NCBI RefSeq assembly: GCF_021389935.1
Contig: NZ_CP089979.1
Location: 3,329,001 to 3,393,000 of the forward strand
Reading direction: 5' to 3'
DNA from: Fulvivirga ligni
GTDB lineage: Bacteria; Bacteroidota; Bacteroidia; Cytophagales; Cyclobacteriaceae
DNA length: 64,000 nt
Shown here: piece by piece, positions 1-7,702 of the stretch
How the letters are laid out: each line of letters begins with the position of its first letter
How positions within the stretch are numbered: the first letter of the stretch is position 1
Notes under the pieces: generated by a model
Told to the model about the DNA's origin: nothing
Databases searched by the model: none
What the model saw: only the letters and a program-made list of their open reading frames with translations
Translations under genes and position numbers: made by a program

Positions 1-1
1 C

Positions 2-202
2 AGTCTATCCAAATATTTGTTGTGGACAAGGCTACGACATGCAATACTTCTAACCCTTTCAGATAAAGAAAGAAATTTAACCGATATTGCTTACGCCACT
101 GGATTCTACGATCAATCCCAATTCAACAAGTACATGTATGAGATGTTTGGTATGCCTCCCAAAGCATTAAAACTGAACAGTGATTTGATACAGATATATT
201 AA
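2..202 (+). CDS. AraC-family transcriptional regulator, C-terminal fragment cut by the window edge
   Basis: Only the last 66 codons are present; the frame is open to the left edge, so the true start lies outside. The visible part carries the second helix-turn-helix of an AraC/XylS DNA-binding domain: the run LTDIAYATGFYDQSQFNKYM is the usual signature of that helix pair, followed by the conserved FGMPPKAL turn. The final codons overlap an extra copy of the GTGATTTGATACA element found before each of the next five genes, so this regulator is a natural candidate to control that block. The family call is firm; the regulatory link is inferred from position. An in-frame TTG at 17 is probably internal. 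Confidence 0.85.
   Translation, partial: SLSKYLLWTRLRHAILLTLSDKERNLTDIAYATGFYDQSQFNKYMYEMFGMPPKALKLNSDLIQIY
180..196 (+). promoter_or_regulatory. Isolated extra copy of the regulon operator element
   Basis: GTGATTTGATACA begins at 180 and overlaps the last codons of the AraC fragment. It matches the element found before five downstream genes but has no -7-like box at +35. It lies 82 bp upstream of the functional-looking copy at 262, so it could be a distal binding site for the same regulator. Confidence 0.45.
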
Positions 203-259
203 TCCTTTTGAGAATCAATTAATTACAAACTACACATCAGCGTCTCGGTCATGTCAATA

Positions 260-304
260 CAGTGATTTGATACAATTTTGAGGGCTTGCTAAATATCAAC
301 TTTG
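260..304 (+). promoter_or_regulatory. Regulon promoter copy 1 (MDR oxidoreductase)
   Basis: The element CAGTGATTTGATACAATTTTG is followed by a -7-like box CAACTTTG at 297-304. The GTGAT start (262) is 35 bp from the box start, as in four other copies downstream. The ATG of the gene follows 24 bp after the box. The box resembles the Bacteroidota consensus TAnnTTTG. The element sits where an activator overlapping the -33 region would bind. Confidence 0.75.
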
Positions 305-328
305 TACTATCAATTTAAAAATAGTACA

Positions 329-1267
329 ATGAAAGCAATAGCATATCAAAAGTTTGGCAATACAGAGGTGTTACAAACAGTAGAAGAAACCAAACCTTCT
401 ATACAATCGAATCAAGTATTAATAAAGGTGAAGGCCGTTTCTATCAACCCTATGGATTGGAAAATCAGAAAGGGTGAAATGAAACTGATGTCTGGCTCCA
501 AATTCCCCAAACACACAGGTGTTGATTTTTCAGGGATCATTGAAGATCCGGGAACATCTCACTTTAAAAAAGGCGATGCAGTTTTTGGTGTAGTCAAAAA
601 CAACATGAAAGAAGGTGCTTTAGCCGAGTATGTGGCGGTTTCATCCTCTTTAGTCTGGAAAAAGCCGGTACAGCTGAGTTTTTCAGAAGCCTCATCTATT
701 CCTATTGTGGGGATTGCTGCAGTTACAGCCTTACAAAAAATGGGTGAAATCAACCCACAAACCAAAATTCTTGTCAATGGTGCGACAGGTGGTTTTGGGA
801 TGTTTTTACTTCAACTATTAAAACAGCAAGCTGCTAATGTTACGGCCGTTACCAGTACCAAAGGCTTGGAGTATGCGCAAAAATGGGGGGCCAGTAGGGT
901 AATAGACTACACCAAAGTAAATGTGCTTACACAAGCTACCATTTATGATATCATCATTGATCTATCCGGTAAGATGGGTTATGCCAATGCCAAACGAATA
1001 ATGAAGCCCAAATCATTATTCTTAAACCCTGTACCACAACCCATCGATATCCCTGTCTCACTGATCAAAAACCTATTTAGAGGTAAAAAACACGTAGTGG
1101 TTCTATCCAGTCCATCCTCAAAAATCATGGACGTACTCCTTTCAGCAATCGAAAATGGCTTGCAAATAGAAGTGAATAAAGTGTTTCCCTTTGAGCAAAC
1201 AGTGGAAGCCTACCAATATGCTGAAAAGGGCGGTTTTGTTGGCAAGTTAGCCATTGAAATCAGCTAA
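329..1267 (+). CDS. NADP-dependent zinc-free MDR oxidoreductase (quinone reductase-like)
   Basis: This is a 312-residue medium-chain dehydrogenase/reductase of the zinc-free quinone oxidoreductase type. Such enzymes reduce quinones or enones with NADPH in the cytoplasm. The GroES-like half includes SINPMDWKIRKG near residue 39, and the nucleotide-binding loop is NGATGGFG at residues 150-157. The four structural-zinc cysteines of alcohol dehydrogenases are absent. I chose the ATG at 329: an upstream TTG at 302 falls inside the -7 box CAACTTTG and could not be transcribed. It is the first of five similarly promoted reductase-type genes. The exact substrate cannot be read from sequence. Confidence 0.88.
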   Translation: MKAIAYQKFGNTEVLQTVEETKPSIQSNQVLIKVKAVSINPMDWKIRKGEMKLMSGSKFPKHTGVDFSGIIEDPGTSHFKKGDAVFGVVKNNMKEGALAEYVAVSSSLVWKKPVQLSFSEASSIPIVGIAAVTALQKMGEINPQTKILVNGATGGFGMFLLQLLKQQAANVTAVTSTKGLEYAQKWGASRVIDYTKVNVLTQATIYDIIIDLSGKMGYANAKRIMKPKSLFLNPVPQPIDIPVSLIKNLFRGKKHVVVLSSPSSKIMDVLLSAIENGLQIEVNKVFPFEQTVEAYQYAEKGGFVGKLAIEIS

Positions 1268-1279
1268 TTGCTCTCACAG

Positions 1280-1326
1280 AACGGTGATTTGACACAAGTT
1301 TTCAGCCTTGCGGCAAACCACCTTTA
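1280..1326 (+). promoter_or_regulatory. Regulon promoter copy 2 (pirin)
   Basis: ACGGTGATTTGACACAAGTTT is followed by a -7-like box CACCTTTA at 1319-1326. The GTGAT start at 1284 is again 35 bp from the box start. The ATG lies 23 bp after the box. Confidence 0.75.
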
Positions 1327-1349
1327 CGTCACAATTAAAATCAAAGAAA

Positions 1350-2126
1350 ATGATAACGAAGATTGATAATTCCATAAAATATGGAAAGCAACAAGGTGGA
1401 TTTGGGATACAGATTTTGTACCCCGGTCTGATCCGCCCCCAGTTAAAAGATACGGGGTTTGCCACCATAGGCAGAATAGATCAGGCCATCATTACCCCCG
1501 GCACATTGATACCCATGCACCCACATCAGAATGATGAAATACTTACCTACCTGCGAAGTGGAAAAGTAAAGCACCTTGACTCAGAAGGTTTCACAGACAT
1601 CATTTCTAATCAGAAACTCATGATGATGAATGCTGGTGCACGCTTTTATCATGAAGAGAAAACCTTGATAGAAGGAGGCACACTGGAAGGCTTGCAAATA
1701 TTCATCAGGCCGGAAACGGGTGGATTAAAACCCATGGTTCAATTTCATGACCTACAAGAAATCTACAGTATCAATCAGTGGCGGAAAATTGCTGGTAAAA
1801 GTGATGACTATCCGCTGCAAATCAGAAGCAATACCTGGCTGATGGATGCACGTCTGGAGCAAGGCAATGAAATCGAACTACCGAATGACAATTCCTATAA
1901 CATCGCTTCCTTATTCTATCTACTGAAGGGTAAAATACAGGTAAATGAAGATACGATTATCACATCAGGGGAAAGTGTTTTGGTTGAAAATGAAAGTCCG
2001 GTTTTCAAGGCTTTACAGACAAGCGATATCGTACTCTTCACCACACAAACGGACGCTACTTGCTTTGAAGAAGGGATGTACAGTGGTAATCAAAAACAAT
2101 TAATAAATCAAAGGTCAGTGATCTGA
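1350..2126 (+). CDS. Pirin-family bicupin protein
   Basis: This 258-residue protein is a pirin-like bicupin. Pirins bind one metal in the N-terminal cupin, and some have quercetinase activity. The metal ligands are visible as His57 and His59 in PMHPHQNDEILTYL and His101 and Glu103 in ARFYHEEKT. That is essentially the 56/58/101/103 spacing of human pirin. The C-terminal cupin (about residues 160-258) lacks comparable ligands, as is usual. The ATG at 1350 is chosen because a TTG at 1308 lies upstream of the -7 box. Pirin genes often sit with quinone or electrophile detoxification genes, which fits the neighbours here. Its substrate is unknown. Confidence 0.88.
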   Translation: MITKIDNSIKYGKQQGGFGIQILYPGLIRPQLKDTGFATIGRIDQAIITPGTLIPMHPHQNDEILTYLRSGKVKHLDSEGFTDIISNQKLMMMNAGARFYHEEKTLIEGGTLEGLQIFIRPETGGLKPMVQFHDLQEIYSINQWRKIAGKSDDYPLQIRSNTWLMDARLEQGNEIELPNDNSYNIASLFYLLKGKIQVNEDTIITSGESVLVENESPVFKALQTSDIVLFTTQTDATCFEEGMYSGNQKQLINQRSVI

Positions 2127-2160
2127 TACAAGTTTGGCAGCAATGCTGAAAGCACCTTTG
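2118..2160 (+). promoter_or_regulatory. Regulon promoter copy 3 (SDR)
   Basis: GTGATCTGATACAAGTTTGG begins at 2118, overlapping the end of the pirin gene, and the -7-like box CACCTTTG is at 2153-2160. The spacing is 35 bp. The next ATG is 27 bp past the box, so this SDR gene has its own promoter although it directly follows pirin. Confidence 0.75.
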
Positions 2161-2187
2161 TATAATAAATTTTAAAACAAGAAGAAA

Positions 2188-2958
2188 ATGAAATCAGCAT
2201 TTATTACAGGAGCCAACAAAGGAATTGGCTTTGAAATCGCAAAACAATTATTACAAAAGGGATTCTATGTTTATATCGGAGCCCGAGACAAAAGCAAGGG
2301 TCAGGAAGCAGTAGAAAAACTGAAAGCTGAAGGATTAGTCAACACCAAGGCAGTTCAGATTGATGTCACCGATAAACAATCAGTAATGCATGCCAGAAGC
2401 GAACTTGGCAAGCAGATAACTACTCTGGACATCCTAATCAATAATGCAGGAATAAGCGGAGTTAAAGTAGACAATGAAGGAAATTTTATTGCCGAATCAT
2501 TGACAGCTGAGAGAGCAACCATCGACACCTTTAAGGAAGTCTACGAAACAAATGTTTATGGCGTTGTGCGCGTTACGCAAGCATTTCTGGATTTACTAAA
2601 GAAGTCTTCAGAACCGAGAATCGTGATGGTGAGCTCTTCAGTGGGGTCACTCACACAGCAAAGCAATCCTCAATGGCCAATGTATGATTCAGCAAAATAT
2701 GCTGTATATGCCTCATCCAAATCAGCTATGAACATGTATACTGTCCACCTGGCTTATGAACTTCGCGACACTCCATTCAGAATCAATATGGTCGACCCGG
2801 GTTATACCAAAACCGATTTCAATTACAACATGGGGTTTACCGCTGTAGAAACTGCTGCTGAACGCATCGCTAAATACGCCTTAATCGGACCTGACGGACC
2901 AACTGGGAAATTCTTCAGCGAAGAAAACAATCCCGAAACTGGTGAAATTCCCTGGTAA
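2188..2958 (+). CDS. Short-chain dehydrogenase/reductase
   Basis: This is a 256-residue classical SDR, a cytoplasmic NAD(P)H carbonyl reductase. The Rossmann motif TGANKGIG is at residues 7-14 and NNAG at 85-88. The catalytic serine lies in VMVSSSVG near 150, and the YxxxK pair is Tyr174 and Lys178 in YASSK. An insertion between 155 and 173 places a second YDSAKY run just before the catalytic one, resembling plant and animal carbonyl-reductase-like SDRs. PG near 206 follows the active site as usual. It has its own regulon promoter. Substrate unknown; the context suggests reactive carbonyls. Confidence 0.9.
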   Translation: MKSAFITGANKGIGFEIAKQLLQKGFYVYIGARDKSKGQEAVEKLKAEGLVNTKAVQIDVTDKQSVMHARSELGKQITTLDILINNAGISGVKVDNEGNFIAESLTAERATIDTFKEVYETNVYGVVRVTQAFLDLLKKSSEPRIVMVSSSVGSLTQQSNPQWPMYDSAKYAVYASSKSAMNMYTVHLAYELRDTPFRINMVDPGYTKTDFNYNMGFTAVETAAERIAKYALIGPDGPTGKFFSEENNPETGEIPW

Positions 2959-2970
2959 TATCCAATCAAA

Positions 2971-3030
2971 TTGTATCACTGAGAACAGTGATTTGATACA
3001 AGTCTTTGGTTGACTTAAATACCACCTTTC
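2971..3030 (+). promoter_or_regulatory. Regulon promoter copy 4 (NmrA-like) with an inverted half-element
   Basis: GTGATTTGATACAAGTCTTT begins at 2988 and the -7-like box CACCTTTC is at 3023-3030, again 35 bp apart. Unlike the other copies it is preceded by TTGTATCACTG at 2971-2981. That is the reverse complement of the element with five bases missing, so a dyad TTGTATCACTG-AGAA-CAGTGATTTGATACAA is formed. Confidence 0.7.
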
Positions 3031-3061
3031 GATAGTAAGTAAAAATATAAAATATTAACAG

Positions 3062-3961
3062 ATGAAAAAAATAGTAATCCTCGGAGCCACTGGAACCGTG
3101 GGAAGTAAAATTTCTGAAATTCTATTAAATGAAGGAAATCAAGTTACCGTGATGGCAAGACATACAGATAGGTTACAAAAATTTAAAAGTATGGGTGCAG
3201 AGGTAATTAGTGGTGATGTCACTGATGTAAAAACCCTTACCAATGCTTTCAAAAATGCAGATAGTGCTTTCCTTATTTTGCCTGATAACCCAAAAGCAGA
3301 AAACACCAGGGCGTATCAACGTCAGGTAACGAGTAACTACATTCAGGCCATCGAGAAATCAGGCATCAAATACATCGTCAACATGAGTAGTCTGGGTTCT
3401 CATATGCACGAAGGTAACGGCATGATGGGTGGCACCGGAGAGCAGGAAGTGCGATTGAATCAATTGGAAAATGTAAACGTACTGCACATCCGCTCTGCCT
3501 ATTTCATGGAAAACTGGCTAAGAATCATTGGTTTGGTCAAAGCGAAGGGAATTGCAGGTACAGCAGCTGATGGAGATACGGCTATTCCCATGGTGGCCAC
3601 TCAGGATGTAGCCAAAATTGCGGCAGGTCATCTGGCAAAACTGGACTTTACGGGCAAAAGTGTACATGCAGTAATGGGCCCAAGAGACTATACATACCGA
3701 GAGTTTACGGGCATTATCGGTCAAGCCATTGGTAAACCAGAGTTACCCTATGTGCAAATTCCGGAAGAACAAGCCAAACAGATCTTTTTAGGCAATGGTT
3801 TGTCAGAAGACTTTGTAGATAACCTAATAGGAATGGCAGTGGCCATTAAGGATGGAATATTTAATTACCAAAAAAGAGATGAGTCCACAACCACAGGTAC
3901 CACAGCAGAGCAATTTGTGAATGAAGTCTATCTCCCAATATTTAATCAGCAACAAGCTTAG
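3062..3961 (+). CDS. NmrA-family NAD(P)-binding protein
   Basis: This 299-residue protein is of the NmrA/QorB-like atypical SDR type. It has the dinucleotide-binding motif GATGTVG at residues 8-14 and the second-strand basic patch ARHTDRLQ, which fits NADP binding. The Tyr-x-x-x-Lys pair of classical SDRs is not evident. Members act as NAD(P)H quinone or flavin reductases or as redox sensors; which applies here cannot be decided. The stop codon TAG shares its last base with the first base of the next operator copy at 3961, so the genes are packed but separately promoted. Confidence 0.85.
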   Translation: MKKIVILGATGTVGSKISEILLNEGNQVTVMARHTDRLQKFKSMGAEVISGDVTDVKTLTNAFKNADSAFLILPDNPKAENTRAYQRQVTSNYIQAIEKSGIKYIVNMSSLGSHMHEGNGMMGGTGEQEVRLNQLENVNVLHIRSAYFMENWLRIIGLVKAKGIAGTAADGDTAIPMVATQDVAKIAAGHLAKLDFTGKSVHAVMGPRDYTYREFTGIIGQAIGKPELPYVQIPEEQAKQIFLGNGLSEDFVDNLIGMAVAIKDGIFNYQKRDESTTTGTTAEQFVNEVYLPIFNQQQA

Positions 3962-4003
3962 TGATTTGATACAAGTTTAAGGCGATCCATTAGATCAACT
4001 TTA
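3961..4003 (+). promoter_or_regulatory. Regulon promoter copy 5 (alkene reductase)
   Basis: GTGATTTGATACAAGTTTAAGG starts at 3961 on the last base of the preceding stop codon. The -7-like box CAACTTTA is at 3996-4003, with the same 35-bp spacing. The ATG of the alkene reductase follows 35 bp after the box. Confidence 0.75.
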
Positions 4004-4038
4004 CATCATTATTAATTCAAAAGGAAAATCAATTTGAA

Positions 4039-5121
4039 ATGAAACTATTAGAGCAAACACAGTTAGGAAATCTAACGCTAAAAAATAAAATGGCTATGTC
4101 TGCCATGACCAGAAGCCGTGCAGATATGAACGGTGTAGTAGGTGATATGACCGTCCAATACTATACCCAAAGAGTGAGTGCAGGCTTGATCTTTACGGAA
4201 GCTATCAGAATAAGTGAGGAAGCTACAGGTAGTCCACTCACACCTGGTATTTATACTAACGAGCAGATCGAGGCATGGAAAAAAGTGACCAATTCAGTGC
4301 ATAATAACGGAGGTAAGATCATTGCCCAACTATGGCATACCGGTCGTGTCGGGCATTCTATTGATAGAAATGGAAAGTTACCATTGGCTCCTTCTGCAGT
4401 AGGCATTAAAGGAATGCAACACTTTACCTCACAAGGCTTAAAAGATTATGAAACGCCTCAGGAAATCACGGTTGCCGAAATAAAACAAACCGTAAAAGAT
4501 TACGGACAAGCAGCCAAAAATGCAATGGAAGCCGGATTTGACGGTGTAGAACTGCATGCGGCAAATGGATATTTACCCAATCAGTTCCTGGCAGAGAGTG
4601 CCAACCAAAGAACCGATGAGTATGGTGGAAGTTTTGAAAACAAGGCAAGGTTCGTTTTAGAAATCATGCAGGAATTAATCGCTGCAGTAGGGAGTGATAA
4701 AGTGGGAATTAAAATTTCTGCCTATCACCCTTATGGTGACATCTTTTATGACGATCCGGTTGGAACATACAACTATCTCATTGACGAACTCAATAAACTG
4801 GATTTTGCTTTTGTCGAACTAATGAAAAAAAATCCATTCTTCCCTCCTCCAGCGCAATATCCAACAGCGGATGAAGTAGAAATGTATGGTAGCAGAATAA
4901 ACAAACCAGCGATCGCAAACACGGGATACAACAAAGATTCAGCCGAAGCGGAAATAGAGAAAGGCATCGCTCAAATGGTTTCATTTGGAACCCTATTCTT
5001 AGCCAATCCCGATTTGCCAAAGCGCTTTGAACTGGATGCAGAATTAAATGAGCCAGACAGAGCTACAATGTTCGGTGGTGGTGAACAGGGATATATTGAT
5101 TACCCATTCTTAAGTAAATAA
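4039..5121 (+). CDS. Alkene reductase, Old Yellow Enzyme family (NemA-like)
   Basis: This 360-residue FMN-dependent TIM-barrel enzyme belongs to the Old Yellow Enzyme family, which reduces activated C=C bonds, N-ethylmaleimide or nitro-esters with NADPH. Visible marks are AMSAMTRSRA near residue 19, AQLWHTGRVGH near 100, the His-x-x-Asn substrate pair in ELHAANGYL, and RTDEYGGSFENKARF after it. The FMN-phosphate region GYNKDSAE and FGTLFLANPDL lies near the C-terminus. Length is typical. It is the last of the five genes sharing the 35-bp promoter architecture, and it supports reading the set as an electrophile response. Confidence 0.93.
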   Translation: MKLLEQTQLGNLTLKNKMAMSAMTRSRADMNGVVGDMTVQYYTQRVSAGLIFTEAIRISEEATGSPLTPGIYTNEQIEAWKKVTNSVHNNGGKIIAQLWHTGRVGHSIDRNGKLPLAPSAVGIKGMQHFTSQGLKDYETPQEITVAEIKQTVKDYGQAAKNAMEAGFDGVELHAANGYLPNQFLAESANQRTDEYGGSFENKARFVLEIMQELIAAVGSDKVGIKISAYHPYGDIFYDDPVGTYNYLIDELNKLDFAFVELMKKNPFFPPPAQYPTADEVEMYGSRINKPAIANTGYNKDSAEAEIEKGIAQMVSFGTLFLANPDLPKRFELDAELNEPDRATMFGGGEQGYIDYPFLSK

Positions 5122-5236
5122 ATATTCTAAACAATTGTAAAAATATTATAAATACTGTAGAGATGCTGATGGTACTTCAACTTACTTACGCGGAAACAAG
5201 TGCCCAGATTCATACTCTATGTTGCAAAAGATGACA

Positions 5237-6082
5237 TTAATCTCTCATTTTAATACGATAATCGGTCGGAGTATGGCCAAACTTATCATGGAAGCTTTTA
5301 GTGAAATTGGCCAAATCGTTAAATCCACAATCAAAGGCGATGTCAGTTATTCTCTCGTTTGAAATAATGAGGAGTTCGGCTGCTCTTTCTAATTTTTTGT
5401 TTTTGATATAACTGGCGGGTGAGTCATTATACAATTTCTTAAACTCTCTCTTAAAAGAAGATAGGCTCAGATTAGTTCGTTCTGCCAGTTCTTCTACATT
5501 GATCTGAGAAAAAAGGTTGGCCTCTACTATATGTTTTATGGTGTAGGTAGTTGGTGAAAAAAGCTGGGAGAGTATCACCTGAATAGTGCTTGCATTGCTG
5601 GTTTGGGATAATAGTAGAATGATCTCCTTCAGCTTCAGAATCAAAATTTCATCATTCACCATGGAGGGGTTTTCGAAATAAAACAAAAGACCCTCTATGT
5701 ATTTTTGAATCAGAAAATCATTGTTAACCCTACTATTAGACTGATTAGAAATCTGACTGTTCTTTTGAAAAATTACTGGCAGCTCCTTTTCATAGATTTT
5801 CTTCAAGATGTCAGGATGGAAAGTAACAATTACAATTTCACCATCGCTATTATTAATATCCTTTATTTGCTTGCCAGGATGAATACAATTGAGCAATAAG
5901 GCATGATTGGCAGGAATATCCGTGTGTGCATCCTGAAATTGAAACTGCATCTCACCATTTCTCATATATAAAAAGCATGCCTGTTCTGCAGTGGGAAAAG
6001 CAAAATCAAAAGGAGGTTCTATTACCACTCTTTGAAGGAATTGCTTTCCAAATAGATCAATTTTTTTATAGTCAACAACCAT
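5237..6082 (-). CDS. AraC-family transcriptional regulator
   Basis: This 281-residue protein has an N-terminal cupin-like sensor region (about 1-165) and a C-terminal AraC/XylS DNA-binding domain (about 175-281). Helix-turn-helix one is visible in INVEELAERTNLSLSSFKRE, and helix-turn-helix two in ITDIAFDCGFNDLANFTKSF followed by FGHTPTDYR. It faces the five-gene reductase block tail to tail and is one of two AraC genes bordering it, so it may be the regulator of the repeated operator. That is an inference. No copy of the operator lies before this gene. Confidence 0.9.
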   Translation of the reverse strand: MVVDYKKIDLFGKQFLQRVVIEPPFDFAFPTAEQACFLYMRNGEMQFQFQDAHTDIPANHALLLNCIHPGKQIKDINNSDGEIVIVTFHPDILKKIYEKELPVIFQKNSQISNQSNSRVNNDFLIQKYIEGLLFYFENPSMVNDEILILKLKEIILLLSQTSNASTIQVILSQLFSPTTYTIKHIVEANLFSQINVEELAERTNLSLSSFKREFKKLYNDSPASYIKNKKLERAAELLIISNERITDIAFDCGFNDLANFTKSFHDKFGHTPTDYRIKMRD

Positions 6083-6112
6083 TGCTGTATAATAAGTAGA
6101 GTAAAGTTAATA

Positions 6113-6157
6113 AACAATGCCTACACATAAGACATGAGTCATGGTGCAGGCATTGTT
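6113..6157 (-). terminator. Hairpin terminator after osmC-like gene
   Basis: AACAATGCCTACA and TGCAGGCATTGTT form a 13-bp stem with one mismatch. It lies 31 bp past the OsmC stop on the minus strand, before the AraC gene. The 3' side on the minus strand is AT-rich rather than a pure T run. Confidence 0.5.
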
Positions 6158-6187
6158 GTTTCTATAAATCGTTATTCTCTGATGGAT

Positions 6188-6610
6188 TTATTCAGCGTTC
6201 AATAGGCGCGCTTCGGAACTGATAGGTATGTTGAGTACTTTAGATATCAAACAATTACGCTCAGCTTCCTTTGTGATGGCTTCAAATTCTTTCAGGCTGA
6301 TTCCCGACACATTACCAGCAATAGATAAGTGCACTCCGGTAATGTTAAAACCTTCCATAGATACAGTGACCTTTGTATCTAATGATTGAGGATCGAAACC
6401 CTTTTCCGTTAGGGCAAAGCCCACAGCCATGGTAAAGCAACCTGCATGTGCTGCCGCTAATAATTCTTCAGGGTTAGTACCCATTTCACCATCCTCAAAA
6501 CGGGTTTTGAAACTGTAATTTGTATTATTTAATACTTTACTCTGGGTTGTTAGATCCCCCTTACCAGTTTTGACATTACCAGCCCAGTGTGCTTGTGCTA
6601 TTCGTTTCAT
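6188..6610 (-). CDS. OsmC-family peroxiredoxin
   Basis: This 140-residue cytoplasmic protein belongs to the OsmC/Ohr family, which reduces organic hydroperoxides with a redox pair of cysteines. The peroxidatic Cys58 is in NPEELLAAAHAGCF with its partner Glu nearby, and the resolving Cys120 is in AERNCLISK. The ATG at 6610 gives the usual MKRIAQAHW start. The longer frame to 6652 would start within the promoter: on the minus strand a CAACTTTG box lies at 6657-6650. It is adjacent to an AraC gene and the reductase regulon and fits the same stress theme. Confidence 0.9.
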   Translation of the reverse strand: MKRIAQAHWAGNVKTGKGDLTTQSKVLNNTNYSFKTRFEDGEMGTNPEELLAAAHAGCFTMAVGFALTEKGFDPQSLDTKVTVSMEGFNITGVHLSIAGNVSGISLKEFEAITKEAERNCLISKVLNIPISSEARLLNAE

Positions 6611-6649
6611 TGTATTTGATTTATTTTGTATTGTCATTATTGACGTATG

Positions 6650-6657
6650 CAAAGTTG
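6650..6657 (-). promoter_or_regulatory. -7-like box of the osmC-like gene
   Basis: On the minus strand the sequence reads CAACTTTG, identical to the box in regulon copy 1. It is 39 bp upstream of the chosen ATG. The GTGATTTGATACAAG element is not present upstream, so this gene is not obviously in the regulon. Confidence 0.45.
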
Positions 6658-6865
6658 TTGATGACAGGGACTTGGGAGTTTGTTAATTGGTTCAATTATT
6701 TGAGAATTTGGTTCATTTAAAGGGAGTTATGAGTTTTCCTTTTTGCACATTTAGACCAATCCATCAGTCTAATTACCTTCTGACTTGAATGCTCTCATAA
6801 TAGCGAGAGGATCCTTTTTTGCGCTTTGGCCAGGTATCATAATTATTGATTATAGGTTTGTCTGG

Positions 6866-6964
6866 ATGGACAAAATCAAAAATCAACAATCAAAATCAAC
6901 AGGCATTTTCACCACCCTATTAATTATAATTACTTTGATTTCGATCATTCTCATAATACAGTAA
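6866..6964 (+). CDS. Possible 32-residue single-span membrane peptide
   Basis: The gap between 6611 and 7185 holds a small frame beginning at ATG 6866. It encodes a polar, lysine-rich start (MDKIKNQQSKS) followed by a continuous hydrophobic stretch of about 20 residues rich in Ile, Leu and Thr (residues 14-31), and then stops. A perfect TAnnTTTG box, TAGGTTTG, lies at 6853-6860, which would give an almost leaderless message. There is no clear ribosome site. I cannot assign a function, and the frame may be chance in AT-rich DNA. Nothing else is recognisable in this gap. Confidence 0.3.
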   Translation: MDKIKNQQSKSTGIFTTLLIIITLISIILIIQ

Positions 6965-7185
6965 GGGCCATTGTTTTAACGTGTTAGCATTGGCGCACTC
7001 GCGGTTTTATTTGTTTTTGCTCTATAAGTCAATATCCAATTTTAAATGACATTGTGGTATTATATAATTGGGTCCTCTACATGGACCAAATTCACAAATC
7101 ACTGATCTTTTCTGCAAAATCTTCAGCCTCAAAAACTTTCAAGTTTGTATTGTCAATAGTGACTTACAACCCATTTTATTAGACA

Positions 7186-7590
7186 ATGAAAACATTAAAA
7201 TTGATGATGGCAAGTGCGTTTTTTGCCATTATATTTTCATCGGGTGCTCTTGCACAGGATTCTCCCAAAATTATAGCGGTGCTTAATAGAGCCAGCTGGT
7301 GTAGTGTATGCATGGCCAATGAAGAAAGAGCTGTAAAGGCTTTTCAGGAAAATAACAGCGATGGTGCCTATCAATTTGTCATCAATGACCTAACCAGCAA
7401 GGATACTGCGCGAAAGTCTGCATTGGAAATTAAGCATCTTGGACTCACGGAGGCCATGCAACCATATAAAGCCGCTGGCCTGGTATGCTTATTTGATGCC
7501 AAAACCAAGGAACCTGTCAATCAATTGCTCATATCACTTCCAAATGAAGATATAGGGAAGGCGATGACCATGTTCAGGAAAGATAGATAA
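7186..7590 (+). CDS. Small exported thioredoxin-like protein
   Basis: This 134-residue protein has a Sec signal peptide (KTLKLMM then a hydrophobic core, cleavage near GALAQ at residue 24). A short thioredoxin-like body follows, with the redox motif WCSVC at residues 38-42. It would act in the periplasm on disulfides. The usual cis-proline loop opposite the active site is not obvious: the expected place near residue 100 reads KAAGLVCLFD, with a third cysteine. Either the fold is divergent or substrate handling differs. It is monocistronic, with a CAAGTTTG box about 40 bp before the ATG. Confidence 0.75.
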   Translation: MKTLKLMMASAFFAIIFSSGALAQDSPKIIAVLNRASWCSVCMANEERAVKAFQENNSDGAYQFVINDLTSKDTARKSALEIKHLGLTEAMQPYKAAGLVCLFDAKTKEPVNQLLISLPNEDIGKAMTMFRKDR

Positions 7591-7702
7591 TCATCAATCA
7601 TCCAACTCAGTCTGAATTTTCTTCAGGCTTCAAATCAACCGATGATGCACAACCGTGTATGGTATTGCATTCTAAAATTAAACATTCAAAAATCAGATAA
7701 TT

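Noticed and set aside
7068-7286. 72-codon plus-strand frame overlapping the exported thioredoxin-like gene
   Set aside because: It runs through the promoter and signal-peptide region of the better gene in another frame, and the product has no recognisable features.
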